A stretch of 64,000 nt of DNA from Paramecium octaurelia (Eukaryota > Ciliophora > Oligohymenophorea > Peniculida > Parameciidae): the NCBI GenBank assembly GCA_905182995.1, contig CAJJDP010000156.1, forward strand, positions 124,001 to 188,000. Reading direction: 5' to 3'. Positions 11,868-23,348 of the stretch are shown piece by piece. The translations under genes were made by a program, and so were the position numbers. Under the pieces are notes generated by a model, which did no database searches, was not told the DNA's origin, and was given only the letters and a program-made list of their open reading frames with translations. Within the stretch, counting starts at the first letter, position 1, and every line of letters starts with the position of its first letter.

Positions 11868-12377
11868 TCATAATTGAACTTGAGGCTAAGAAGCATTATT
11901 TGCAGCCTTATTTGCTTCATTATTTTATTGTGGGACTTTGTCATTTTATTCATCCTAATTAATTTTGTATATTTTGTGAACCACCAACATTCCCAAGATG
12001 TCTATTGCCAATTGAATGAACCAAAATGCAACTGCGATATTGAACGTGAAAATCTATAAATAATTATATTAAAGTGATACCTCATATTCCTTAGCTCCAA
12101 TACCCATACCAATTAATAACAAAAACATCCCAAAATTCATAATTGCTATTATCCCTAAAGCCGCGTAAAAAATGTATTTGAAATGGAGTGCTACTATTAA
12201 CAAATATCCAATCATCATAAAAACATTGCCGGCAATAGATAGACCTCTATATTTAGTCATATCATCACTGAAAGCTTCAGGGATAGAAGCATAAAATGCT
12301 AATAGTACTATGTTTATGGTTAAGTAGCATAAAGTTTCACAAATCTATTTGATTGTTGGAGTTCTAGCCATAGTCAT
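11868..12377 (-). CDS. four-span membrane protein, 160 aa
   Basis: Two exons (intron 12054-12080, 27 nt) give 161 codons. Hydrophobic segments are at about residues 15-32 (CYLTINIVLLAFYA), 50-68 (NVFMMIGYLLIVALHF), 70-95 (YAALGIIAIMNFGMFLLLIGMGIG) and 100-125 (FNIAVAFWFIQLAIDILGMLVV), followed by a hydrophilic Asn/Gln/Ala-rich tail. The short N-terminus and cytosol-like tail fit a small tetraspan protein. No family is recognised. A hydrophobic plus-strand frame over the same DNA is its shadow. Confidence 0.7.
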
Positions 12378-12717
12378 AATTTTTTACATTTCAAACATAA
12401 GGAGTATATGAAAAATAAATATTAATGATTAAGATAATATGGTTTAATTCTTATAGTTATTTCAAAATAAGATATATTCCTAAAAGATCATTATTTTTGC
12501 GAAGAACATATCTCATCTAGAGTTCTAAATTGTAAATCACAAATCTAAGATACAATTCGCTATTTTATAGAAATGGTTTCAAAATTATATAGAAGACCTT
12601 ATGAAAATTTGAATTCAATTTGATGAAGGTATATAATAAGTCAGCAAACTAATACTCTATTATTGTAATAATCTAGATATACATATAGATAGAAATAAAT
12701 ATATAATATAGTTTTTA
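12378..12717. other. AT-rich intergenic spacer
   Basis: No gene, RNA or repeat can be supported. It lies between the start of the tetraspan gene and the stop of the long coiled-coil gene, both on the minus strand. Confidence 0.5.
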
Positions 12718-15570
12718 TCAAAACTTTGATACTGTTTTAGATTTTTTTTGAGATTCTGTAAAATTGAGTTTCATTTTTGAAAGTTTCTCCTTTTATTATT
12801 AAATCTCTGCTCTCAATTCTTCAATTGTTTTTTCAGTTCTATCATTTGATGGAGACTTATGAGGTGTTCGAATAGATGGACTACTGTATTATGGAGGTTT
12901 GACATATGGTTCTGGGATGAACATACATATAATATAACATACATTTAGCAGATGATAGATTTTACTACATTACTGGAGAGCGATGGAAGCCTTAACTTGA
13001 TGATAAGGAATGTTAATGCAAAGGAGGAGATATAGCTCTTTGTTAAACTGGTTGGATAATAGTTTCAAGTTGTTATATTTATGACTGATAATCCCTTTAG
13101 ATTTAATCCATTTTCTTTTCTGATTTATCCTTTAGATCATTATATCTTTATTCGAGATATTATCTCTCTTTCAAAGTGTAATCAGCAGATTATTGAATTT
13201 AAATTCTAATATTAAATTATTATTTACAATTCATTTTCTAGCTCCTTAATTGTCTATTGAAGTTATCTCTATTCATATTCTGATTTTTTCTATTATTCCC
13301 TATTAAGTTAATCCTACACTTGAAGTTTCTGAGATAGATGATCATTCTCTTAAATGTAGAAATTCAACTAATTTTTGAGATCGTCAACTGATTGATCTTA
13401 TTGTTAAATCTATTACAACTTTTGCTTAAATTTAATTTGAGCTTCCTCTTGTATTAATTACTCATTTTATTTGTATTATCGTTTTAATTGTTCAATCTTC
13501 TTTTCCATTTCTTTTTATAGTTCAATAACCAGAATATCATTTTCCCTCTTTTCCTATTACAAACTTTGATCGAATAACTAATTTAATTAGATTACATACT
13601 TAATTGAATTTTTTAACAGAACTCTGTATAAGTTGTCTATTTTCAGCATCATATTGCTTAAGCTTATTCAAAATGACAGATTTCATTTCAAAAAGTTGCA
13701 AATTTAATTACTCTTTTTACCTAATAAACACTCTTTGCATCTTTTATTTAACTGATCTAAATTTAAATTTCAATTCATCAATTTGTTTTATTAATTATTA
13801 TTTTTCTGTGTTCTACAAATTTTGATTTTTAATAGCATTTTCAATTAAGATTTTCTCCTTCACTTTTTATTCCTCTAATTATTATAGAGTAAGTGTATAT
13901 TGTGATATATATGATTCTAATTCTTGTACCAAACTATTGTTCTGCTTTTCCAGTTGTTCAAACTTTTAGGCTTTTTAGATTAATTCCTTTTAGATTTGAT
14001 TATACGCTCTTATTTATTCTTCATTTAGTAATTTACTCTCTAATTTAAGTTTCTTCAATTAATTTTCAAAGTTTTCAACAATCAATTGATGTTCTTAAAT
14101 CAAATTTTCTATTTCTTACTTATTTCTTAATTCTTTCTATTGGATTTCCTGTTGATGTAATGTTTACTATTTCAATTATTCCTCCAATAATTGAGAATGC
14201 TCTTGTTTATACAATTTACATCTTTGTTCTAATTCCTGTCCTAATCTTTAATATGAGAATGACCCTTAGATTTCTATTTCTAATTAATGTTGAATAGCCA
14301 TAATGATTTCTTATTGTTATTATTTTTCTCTTTCGATTTCACTCATATAATCTTAATTCTCTTTCAAAGTCGTTAGAGTCTGTTCTGAAAATGATTTCAA
14401 ATCATCAATGTCAGCTAATAACAACTTTAGATTTTAATCTTTTTTATTGATCTCTAATTCAATTGTATTACATTTCGATATTAATTCTGAATTTTAATTT
14501 TGTAATTCTTCTACTTATTTTTTATAAGTTTAAATGAGTTCTTCAAATTTTAAATTACTTTTTTATTTTTGTTCTTATTCATTTTATATTTGTAATTTTA
14601 ATGACTTTATGTCTTAACTCAATCCTAGAATTTCTTTGTCTTTTTCAGAAATAGTACATTCTAAACTTTAAGTTAGATATTATTATAGATCTAACTTTTC
14701 TTATTCGAAGTTTTCCTCCAATCTTGAATATTGTTTCTTGTATTGTTATTCCAACATTTTGATGGCTTATCTATGTTGAGTGGATTAGAATTCAATTTAT
14801 TGTTCAAGTTCTTTGATTTGTTCTTGTAGTTCAGCAATATGTTGGTCCTTATTTTGAAGATCTTTCAATTTAACTTTATATTCTTTAATTTTAATTTGGT
14901 TTTTTTCTTTCATTTGTTCCAAAAGTTCTTTTGATTTTTATGCTTCTTATTATTTTTTGATTTTGAGTTATTCAATTTCCAACTTAAGATTAGACAACTC
15001 ACTCTCTTACAAAATGTGTTAATCTGTTACTGTTTACAATTTTCGCTAATAATCCTTCAACTATTTTTCAGATTCCAATTTCAATGATTTGAATTACTAT
15101 TCCAGAGCAGAATAAGCAGATTGGAATTATTCTGCTTTTTACTTATATTCTTATCCCTCTAAAGAAATATACCTAGATTGTCTATCAAATGACTATTGAT
15201 TATCCTTTAGTTGTTGAAGTTCTAAGCCTAATTGTTAGTTCATCAGATTGGAATCTCTGATTTATTTATTGAGTTTCTCAATGGTTAGTTATTATTTGTT
15301 GCTTAGATCAGTCTACTCATCACACAATAATTAGAGTCTCTTAATCTCCTATAATTGTAGAATCTACTGCTCATGCAATTTGTGTTCTAAATCTATAATC
15401 AATTGCTATTCTCTATCCTAAAATTCTCTTTTGACTCTATCATTAGCCTGGGATTATTAACGCAATTCTTGTTGCAATAGGAGAATCTCTTCGGAATAGT
15501 GTCTTTGGAAGGTCTCGAGAGTAATCTCCTTGATTCGATTAAGAACAGCTACTCTGTTTTCTCTATCCAT
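12718..15570 (-). CDS. long coiled-coil protein, about 925 aa
   Basis: Begins MDRENRVAVLNRIKEITLET. It is then coiled coil over most of its length, with Leu/Ile heptads and extremely many Gln, Glu and Lys residues (most glutamines written TAA/TAG). The C-terminus is Pro/Ser-rich (KPPQYSSPSIRTPHKSPSND) followed by a final short coil. Introns at 13578-13599 (22 nt), 13206-13227 (22 nt) and 12912-12942 (31 nt) bring the coding length to a multiple of three. Such proteins are typically cytoskeletal scaffolds (basal body, cortex). No specific family is recognised. More introns whose lengths are multiples of three could be hidden. Confidence 0.75.
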
Positions 15571-15688
15571 TTACTCTCCCAAGATTTGTTTGGTAATATC
15601 TACTAGACATTCTGAGAATAATATGATTGACTTACATTCTAAGACCTTGGATTGTGAAACGAACATATATTTATTCGTTAATTAATAA

Positions 15689-16198
15689 ATGTAATTATTA
15701 AAGGAAATAGTGGAAGGTGTACGTAATCCAATCAACACCATAGAACAATTAAAGAAATCAGTTATTCGGGAAATCAACAAACAACATTATCAAACCATCG
15801 ATTACACCCATCGTCGTTCGATTTCTACCCAAGAAGCTCCATTCACTGTAGTTAGTATAAAGAAACCAAAGACTTAACTAAATACAATAGAGTTGGCTCC
15901 CTTGAAGAACAAAACTAGGTTTATGCCGAATTCAACCTTGGAGTTGATTGTCAAGTAACAAAAAAACAAATCACTGCAATTTAAATAGAAGATCTATACT
16001 CAAGAATATAAGGAGAAGAGTGAGTACGTGCAAGGCAGAAGGAGGTTCAATAAGAATGTTGAGTGTCTCAAACAAAACAACCAAAGATTCAGATTAAGTG
16101 TAAGTGAACAATCGCAATAATTGAACAAGCTTCTTGAAAGCAGATTGTCACGTATGTTGAGATATAACAATAACAATCATGATAATTATTTATAATGA
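15689..16198 (+). CDS. hypothetical basic protein, 169 aa
   Basis: A single exon of 170 codons. The product is hydrophilic and basic (SIKKPKTQLNTIELAPLKNK, KQKIYTQEYKEKSEYVQGRR) and ends in an Asn-rich tail. No domain is recognised. It is divergent from the coiled-coil gene (118 bp between starts). Its TGA overlaps the ATG of the next gene. Confidence 0.6.
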
Positions 16199-17081
16199 GT
16201 GGATCTAGTATCTAAGCATAATAGAAGTCAATTCAAATGAAGACAGCCAACCTCCCCCCTACATGGGAAGTCTTCTCAACTCTTGATTTTAATAGGCAGC
16301 AAACCATCTACAAGACTATGTGTGAATAGATTCAATAGCAAATGAAGCAAATTACTGTTCTACAAGAAAAAGTTAAATAAAATGAAGTATTTCATTCTCG
16401 TAAACTAGTTACTTGCCTCGTAAAAGTTAGAAGACACTCAGCATAGACTTTCTGAAGAATAATCAAAATTGAAATAAGAAATTCAAATTCTTTAATCACT
16501 TTTAGAAAAGAAAGAAAATGAAATCAAATTTCAAAATGACCAATTGGATGAACAAACTAATTATATCAAATAATTAGAAGTTGATGTTTAAAAGAGATAA
16601 GAATCATAGAAATACGATTAGTTGATAGTTGAATTAAAACAATAAATAAAGGAATAACAATTAGCTATTTCTTCATATGAGAAGTCGATTCAAGAACTAA
16701 AATATACCATTGAAGAATAAGAGCAACAATTGGAAGACATTCAAAATAAATACAATTAAGAATTAGATGAAAAAGACTTAAAACTGGCAGAATATGAAGT
16801 ATAATACTCTTTCAAATTAGAAACAATTAGAATTGCATTTGGAGGACAATTAAAAATTGCAATAAGGATATCAATCACTAAATGAGAGAATTAATTCGAA
16901 TAAAGACTATCAATAGTTTTAGCAGCAATATAATGAGTTATTCAATGAGTTTTCTATCATCAAACAACACTACTAGAACAAATGCAATAAAATTAAAGAA
17001 CAAGAACTGACTATTGAAGATTTAATAGGCGAAAATTCAAGACTTGTTATTGAACTTTATCACTACTAAAAATAATAATGA
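16195..17081 (+). CDS. coiled-coil protein, 280 aa
   Basis: Three exons with two 22-nt introns (16387-16408 and 16799-16820) give 281 codons. After a short N-terminus with NLPPTWEVFSTLDFNRQQT, the rest is a Gln/Glu/Lys/Leu coiled coil. The first ATG overlaps the previous stop (ATGA). A second in-frame ATG about 45 bp downstream (MKTANLPPTWEV) may be the real start and would leave a normal small spacer. Function unknown; likely structural. Confidence 0.65.
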
Positions 17082-17101
17082 TGATATTTAATTCCCAATT
17101 A

Positions 17102-18045
17102 TCATATCAAAATTTCATGAATTCTCTAAAGAGTAGCTCGTTTTTTAGGATCTGAATTTAGTAATTCATCAATCAATTATTTTGTACTCTATGATATTTA
17201 CACTTCTTCTTTGTACTACTATTTATTCGCTTTTATCTTCTAATAAGCAATTTTAATATCAGATGCTTCAAATGGATGTACTCCAAAGATTAATGTGTAT
17301 AAAATGATTCCTAAATACCATAAGTCTACTTCAAAAGAATATCCATTCTCGTTGTCTAATATATCAGGAGCCAAATATTAAGAGCTGCCACAAATAGACC
17401 TTCTTCTTTCTTATTTCTACTCTAATTTTATTGCATAATTGAATCCACAAATTTTTATCTACTACTCCATAGTAAGGTATATGTTGCTTAACTTTAAACT
17501 TTATAAATATGAAATTGTATAAATACTCTCGATGTAGGATGTTATTTTCATGTAGATAGTTCAATGAATTGACTATTTAAATAAAAAATAATTTTGTCTC
17601 CCTTTCACTTAACTACCCCTTCTATTACAAATATTCATTTAGTGTCTAAAATATCATCTAGTAATTACACATTTAAATTCTTCAAGGAGAATGTAGATAA
17701 AGTCTTCGTCTTCAATAACCCCTTAGTATTTAAGAATGTTTATATGCTCAATTTACTGATGAATTCTAATTTCTTGTAACACCTATCATACTTAATGTTC
17801 GATACTTGTTATCTAATTTTATGTGTATCTACTTTGCTCTTTGTTATTATCTTTGCAACTAACACCTCTTTTGACTCAACGTTAATCAGTTGATAAAATT
17901 CGCCAAATTAAGGTTTTCTCAATAGGTTCCCCTTTTCAAATTTAATTGAATTTCCTTCCTAGTTTTTAAGACTTCCAACAATATATATTTTATTCCTTTA
18001 TAATAGAAGATCTAAAAACCTATCTTAGTTTAATTGAGAATCCAT
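17102..18045 (-). CDS. Polo/Aurora-like pseudokinase, 289 aa
   Basis: Four exons with introns of 23, 23 and 28 nt give 290 codons. The domain is kinase-like: VAKIIT lysine, LHRDLKLSNIYL catalytic loop, SICGSSQYLAPDIL activation loop, VDLWYLGIILYTLIFGVHPF. The Mg-binding DFG is replaced by CGFN, and the glycine loop (RKPQFGEFYQ) lacks the usual glycines. The activation loop and position of the second- and fourth-exon junctions resemble the PLK gene at 5248-7348, but there are no polo boxes. The HRD lysine remains. Best read as a PLK-derived pseudokinase with scaffold or regulatory role; residual activity cannot be excluded. Confidence 0.75.
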
Positions 18046-18170
18046 TATTTTGCTTCTGATGTTTAGAATTTAAATTATATCAATTAGAGTGTACTATCTT
18101 ATTATTATGTTGAATTTTACAAGATTAATATAATATAATGTAAATATATATTATAGCCAAATCCATATTA

Positions 18171-19064
18171 TCATAATTTTGGTTTTAACATATCTCTTGC
18201 CTTTTTACTTAGAAGAGTAAAATTAGGAAATGTATTGACTGCTCCTCCATCAACAATAATCGTTTATCCAGTAATATAACTTGCACAATCAGAAGCCAAA
18301 AAGAGAGCCCAAGGAGCAATGTCATCATTATTTCCTGCTCTCTATAATGGCAATAGTTTTTCAAAATCCTCTCCAAAACCAGACTAAAATAATATGGGAC
18401 ACTAATTACACTATCATCCATTCTCAATCTTTTAAATCCTTCAGATTTCTCAATAGCTCCAGGGGCAATACCTACTACTCGAATTCTCTTTGGTCCTAAT
18501 TCAACAGCAAGATGTCTAGTAAGAGCATCTATTCCTGCTTTGGCTGTTCCTGCATGTGATTGGAGTGCTACTCCACAATGTGGAAGTGTGGTACTAATGT
18601 TAATAATAACCCCTCCGTTTTTTGACATCCATTTGGCCACAACAGCTTTACAACACTATTAATCTACACAATGAGATTACATGAAATGTTCCAAAAGTGT
18701 CTATTTCCATTACAGATCTGAATGCATTTACACTCATCATTTCGAAAGGAACCAAAAAATTTCCTGCCGCACCATTCACCAAAATATCTATTCTTCCCCA
18801 TTTGTCCAATGCAAATTAGACCATTGCTTCTACTTATTCAAATTTTCTGACATCGCATGGGAAGTATGCAATATTGTCATTACCTGATTCTTATGCTAAT
18901 GTAACACATGATTTTTTCAAGACTTCTTCTTTTCTACTTGTAATAAGTACTTTGCACCCGTATTTCAAGTATGCCAGACTTATACCATAACAAATCCCTG
19001 TGGCTCCACCTGTTACAATGGCCACTTGATTTGCTAAGAAATTTTATTAGAAAGTTTTATTCAT
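18171..19064 (-). CDS. peroxisomal 2,4-dienoyl-CoA reductase (SDR family)
   Basis: Three exons with introns of 25 and 26 nt give 280 aa, close to human DECR2 (292 aa). Landmarks: [16 protein letters not shown] cofactor loop (GxxxGIG type, with C replacing the first G of GIG), [54 protein letters not shown] with the active-site lysine, VGIAPGAI, and [12 protein letters not shown]. The enzyme removes a double bond from polyunsaturated enoyl-CoA using NADPH during beta-oxidation. The C-terminus PKL resembles a type-1 peroxisomal targeting signal, which supports peroxisomal location. Start chosen as the first ATG before the Rossmann fold. Confidence 0.9.
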
Positions 19065-19298
19065 TCACTGAATTATAATTATTAATTTACAATTTTTATA
19101 TTTCTTATGACTATTCGCAAATTAAATTATATGAAAGATCTATATAAAACAAACAATGTATTGTGTTTATCAATAGATATTTGTGTTTTTAAGACTACTT
19201 AAGTTAAGGAATCAATAATTTATAATAAAATATTAAATTAATTAATTTTATCAGCTATCTCAGATCAAAAATGAAATTGATTAGAATTATTTGAGGAA

Positions 19299-19555
19299 AT
19301 GCTTACTCCTTAATTTATTGCTTAGGGTGACACAGCTTAAGCAGTCTTATTGATTTCATAAATTTGGTTGAAAAAGGGATAAATATCCATAATGGGAGTG
19401 ATCAGCCGAATTGAGGTATGCAATTAGCCTTATAGTCACATTTTGGATGGGTGAATGAGTTCATGTTTGATTCATTCATTTGTATCTATTCGGATTGTAT
19501 GTAGATTTTAGAGTAGTTATTTAGTTTTATTAATACTAAATAATATTAATAATGA
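19299..19555 (+). CDS. small protein, 78 aa, unknown
   Basis: Two exons are joined by a 20-nt intron (19416-19435). The product starts MLTPQFIAQGDTAQ, continues with VLLISQIWLKKGQ, and ends with a Cys- and Phe-containing stretch and a Gln tail. The antisense strand also has open frames, but it lacks a GT...AG intron that would join them, so the plus strand is preferred. No family is recognised. Confidence 0.45.
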
Positions 19556-19641
19556 AAATTCCATGACTTTGGTTGAAAAATGTATGATTACACTAATATG
19601 AATTGTAATTATTAAATGTGCAAATCATTATTACAAATAAA

Positions 19642-20321
19642 ATGTAAGACACATACACATATTAGGTATTGTCTTTATTTATACTTAGATTCTTAAAAAA
19701 TGCAATGGCAAAGTAATTATGCAGATCGATGAACACTTGTTGGACATCATCAATGCTCATCTTACCATTAAGCCTTAATAATAGTAAACTGAGGTACCAT
19801 ACTCAGTTAAGAAACAACACAATTTCTAACGTAGGATTGTGCCATTCTTCATGAACCAATTCATGCATTGGGCTGAAGTAATGGGATATAAATAAGTTGA
19901 TGGCTATTTGAGAGCTATCCACAAGAAAAAGACCTCCAAGCAACAAAAGTTCGAATTAGGAGACCTAAAAAAACTATTCGGAGCCATCAATCCTAGAACA
20001 AAGATCATTCAGTTGGAAACATAACACAAGTGGATAGAATTTTTAGGAACATAAGCAGAAATTTGTGTGCTTATCAATAACAAGATTAAAGATCAAACTA
20101 CAAAATAGATGTACATCTAAGCTATTGAGCAACTGAAAGAATAGTTGCACAAAGAATAACCATATGATAAATTCCTTAGTCTCTCAAAAAAAGACGAAGT
20201 AAAAGAGGAGTCTATTAAAGAAGAATATTTAAGTTCTGAAGTTCCCACAGATGAATATGCACCAACTTATTATTAAGATCCATATACCTATCTAAGTTGT
20301 GCTTACAATAACGAATTCTGA
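19642..20321 (+). CDS. hypothetical protein, 218 aa
   Basis: A tiny first exon (MQDTYTYQ), a 23-nt intron (19666-19688) and one long exon give 219 codons. The core contains FFMNQFMHWAEVMGYKQVDG and LKKLFGAINPRTKIIQLE; then HKWIEFLGTQAEICVLINNK. The tail is acidic and Tyr-rich (EEYLSSEVPTDEYAPTYYQD). No family is recognised. It looks like a soluble helical protein. Confidence 0.6.
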
Positions 20322-20857
20322 TTTTATTCTCATTTATATTTAACAAATTTATGACATCATTCATTACATTTAATATTATAGTATAATATATATTGGACAA
20401 TTTCTAATTAAATGATAATTAATTGGGGGCATCAAATCAATTAAAAATCAATTTTCTCCCTTATTTCCTTCGAATCAAACATCCAACCATTCAGAATTAC
20501 TCCAATTCTCATTTTTTAATGAATTGAAAATATTTATAGTGAAATTAGGAATTTTACTATAGAGTAACTACTCGAGTAGAATGTTGAATTCTTTGTGGTG
20601 TAAAATGGAGAGTTAATGAAGTTTAATAGTTCAGATTGAAAATTTGTACAAAATTTAAAGATGATTAAAATAAACTAAAAAGAAATGATTTTCAATATCA
20701 AATAAAATTCCGAGTAAGAATTTTTGTTTAATAATGAACAATCAATATTTTCATAGATCTATACTTAAGTGTGCTTCTAAGTTAATTATTTCAATATATC
20801 TTTAGTTGTTAAACAATTTATGCAAAACAAATAAATAAAGTTATTTGGTCAATAGAT
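20322..20857. other. AT-rich intergenic spacer
   Basis: About 535 bp between two convergent genes. I see no supported gene, RNA or repeat. Confidence 0.5.
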
Positions 20858-22109
20858 TCATTCCGTATTTTATAACAACTAAAAGATCTTTTCTTTATAG
20901 ATTTTTTCTTAAATCTACCATTAATCTTATTTTTCTAATGTTTATTGTTCTAATCTAGTAATTTGATTTCGCATTTATTCAATAACAGTAGCCTTAGTAT
21001 TTTTTTCTAATTCTAGTATTTAATTTGATAAATCCTTTATAATCTGATTTTTCTTTTCGATAGTTTTTTCAAATTGTTCTTAATTAGAGATTGTAGATTG
21101 ATTCAGAGCATTGTCAGATATTTATTTGTATCCAGATTATGTAAGTTAATTCTGTTTCTTCAACTGTTCTCCACTTTGCCTGATGATTCTCTTTAAATGT
21201 TAGTGTTCTTCCTAAGCCTTATTGTATTTCTCTTCTAATTCAGCATATTTCTATTTCAACTATTCGAGTTCTTGGGTATTGTTATTATTAGTATTAGCAA
21301 AAGTGGCTGTTTTATCGAATTATGTTTTTCTAAGCTTAGAATCGATTTTAATATGATTATCTAATTGCTCAATCTGCTTCTACAGTTCTTCTTCTTATTG
21401 AGTAAGCATTTCTGTGATTTCTCTGAAATTATCATTTTCTTCATTTTGAGGAGCAACTTGTTAAAGTTTTTCTTATGAAAACTTTTCGCCAAGTTATAAG
21501 AATTTTTAAGTGAGATTATCGGCGGGTTATTTAATTGACACATTATTTTATTCTTCTGTTTTATTAACGAGAACAGCACTCTTGAATTCTTTGGGAGGAG
21601 ATTAACTCCTGGCTCTAGTTGTTCTAGTTGGAAATTCCATTTTACGACTACTAGAATTTCTAGTCGTCTATGGGATTTACTAAGATATTGGGGTATGCGT
21701 AGGTGCAGGCATTGGCACATTGACTTGAGGATATTCTTAAGATTCAAATTATGATTGCCAGGGTACTCTGATGACCCGAAACAAGAGGGCAGCTCGTTTG
21801 TCAGTTGTAGAGGTTAATGGCTTTTTGACTTTTTGATCCTAGTCTATTTCCCCATTGAGAAAGTAAGCCAAATTAATGAGACAATCTCCAAGTTGGTTGC
21901 CACCCAAATAAAACAAAAATTTAATCTAATTTAGAATGATTGAGTGGTACATTGTAATCCACATAGACTCCATCTTTGTTGACCATCTTCTACTGAAACT
22001 CTGCAATTTGATCGATTGGCAATCTACACATATTGGATGTTCGTTCAGGATTTCTTATTTGCATTTTGCTTATAATAGTTTAAGCAGAAAGTGTTCCTCT
22101 CTTCAACAT
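20858..22109 (-). CDS. coiled-coil protein with conserved N-terminal domain, about 408 aa
   Basis: A 25-nt intron (21926-21950) joins an N-terminal exon (MCRLPIDQIAEFQQKMVNKD) to GGNQLGDCLINLAYFLNGE. A Pro/Thr/Ser-rich linker and a long coiled coil follow. The frame also stays open upstream to an ATG at 22196, only 11 bp from the divergent NAP1 start. ATG at 22109 (MLKRGTLSAQT) or 22064 is more plausible because NAP1 needs a promoter. No family is certain; the architecture (small globular head, disordered linker, coil) suggests a cytoskeletal or basal-body protein. Confidence 0.7.
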
Positions 22110-22207
22110 GATTGATAATTCGTATTGTTATTGATCAAATTTCGAGCTAAACTCCAGATATTGCAGTATGAATTTGAAATGTATTTGTTAATTCATTATA
22201 AATTTTA

Positions 22208-23298
22208 ATGAGCGATCACGAAAACTCTAATATCGAAGAAGTCATTACTAAGATTAAAAGCCTACCTGTTGCTGAAAGAGTCAAAGCAGTAGCTCTCTTT
22301 TATCACTTAAAACGCAAACAACAATACGAAGAAGAGCTGGAAGAACAAGTTCAGAAACTCACTATTGAATATGATCATTTGAATCTCCCTCTCTATTAAA
22401 AAGTAAGTATTTAAATTCTATTTCTTCTTAAAGTAAAACGAATTGATTCTTGGATAAAGAGCTGCCACTGATATTGAACTATCTAATTCAGATAAATTTT
22501 TAAGTGAAACAGAAAAAGCACTTGTATAAGAAAACAATACAGCTGAACCCATAGATGACTATTGGTACAAGGCACTCAAAAATTCAGTTGTTATTGGTAA
22601 TTAATATTTTGATTGTGTTTAGCGGATGTATGTCAAGAGAATGAGAAAGATTGGGATGTGTTGAAATCACTTACTAAAGTAGAATTAGATTTTGAAGAAA
22701 ACAGTCACAACTTCACAATTAAACTCACATTTGCTCCAAATGATTATTTTACTAATGCAGTTCTTACTAAGAGATTTATATTTGAAAAGGCAGAAGAGAC
22801 TCCAGTTAAAAGTGAATCAACTCACATTGAATGGAAAGAAGGCAAGAATGTTACTCAAAAGAAAGTTTCAAAGAAATAAAAGAACAAGAAAACTGGAGCA
22901 TCTAGAACTGTGGACAAAGTTGTTGATGCTCCTAGTTTCTTTGGATTCTTCAAAGATTTCGATCTTACTAATAAGAAAGATCTTGATGAAGAAGAAGTTG
23001 AAAAATAAGAAGATTTAATGAATGAACATTTTGACATTGCCACAGAATTCCTTGATTCCATTGTTCCATGTTCATTGGAATTGTTCTTAGGATTACAACC
23101 AGAAATGGCAGAATTAGATGATGGTGATGAAAATGACGATGAAGACGATGAGGATGATGATGATGAAGAAGATGATAAAAAAAAATCTGTATTCTATTAA
23201 CATTATTATTTCATTAGAAAAGAAAGAAGTCAAGCAGCAGCAAGGGTGATAAGAATGAAGGCAAGAAAACTGAAAAGCCAGAATGCAAATAATAATGA
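22208..23298 (+). CDS. nucleosome assembly protein 1 (NAP1)
   Basis: Four exons with introns 22403-22433, 22597-22622 and a 29-nt one near 23190-23220 give 334 aa. Family marks: the long dimerisation helix (VFY-like ALFYHLKRKQQYEEELEEQ), PIDDYWYKALKNS, VCQENEKDWDVLKSLTKVEL, then the earmuff/NAP fold with NDYFTNAVLTKRF, TPVKSESTHIEWKEGKNVT, SFFGFFKDFD, and IVPCSLELFLG. A very acidic Asp/Glu stretch follows. The C-terminus ends CKQQ, as in animal NAP1-like proteins. NAP1 chaperones histones H2A-H2B. All expected domains are present and of normal length. Confidence 0.95.
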
Positions 23299-23348
23299 TC
23301 TGTGTGTTGATATATATATATATTAAAAAACAACAATCATTAATTATA

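Noticed and set aside
11874-12059. Hydrophobic plus-strand frame
   Set aside because: It has no ATG, and the minus strand encodes a better tetraspan protein with a precise intron.
22064-22399. Start of the minus-strand coiled-coil gene at 22196
   Set aside because: It would leave 11 bp to the divergent NAP1 start; internal ATGs at 22109 or 22064 are more likely.
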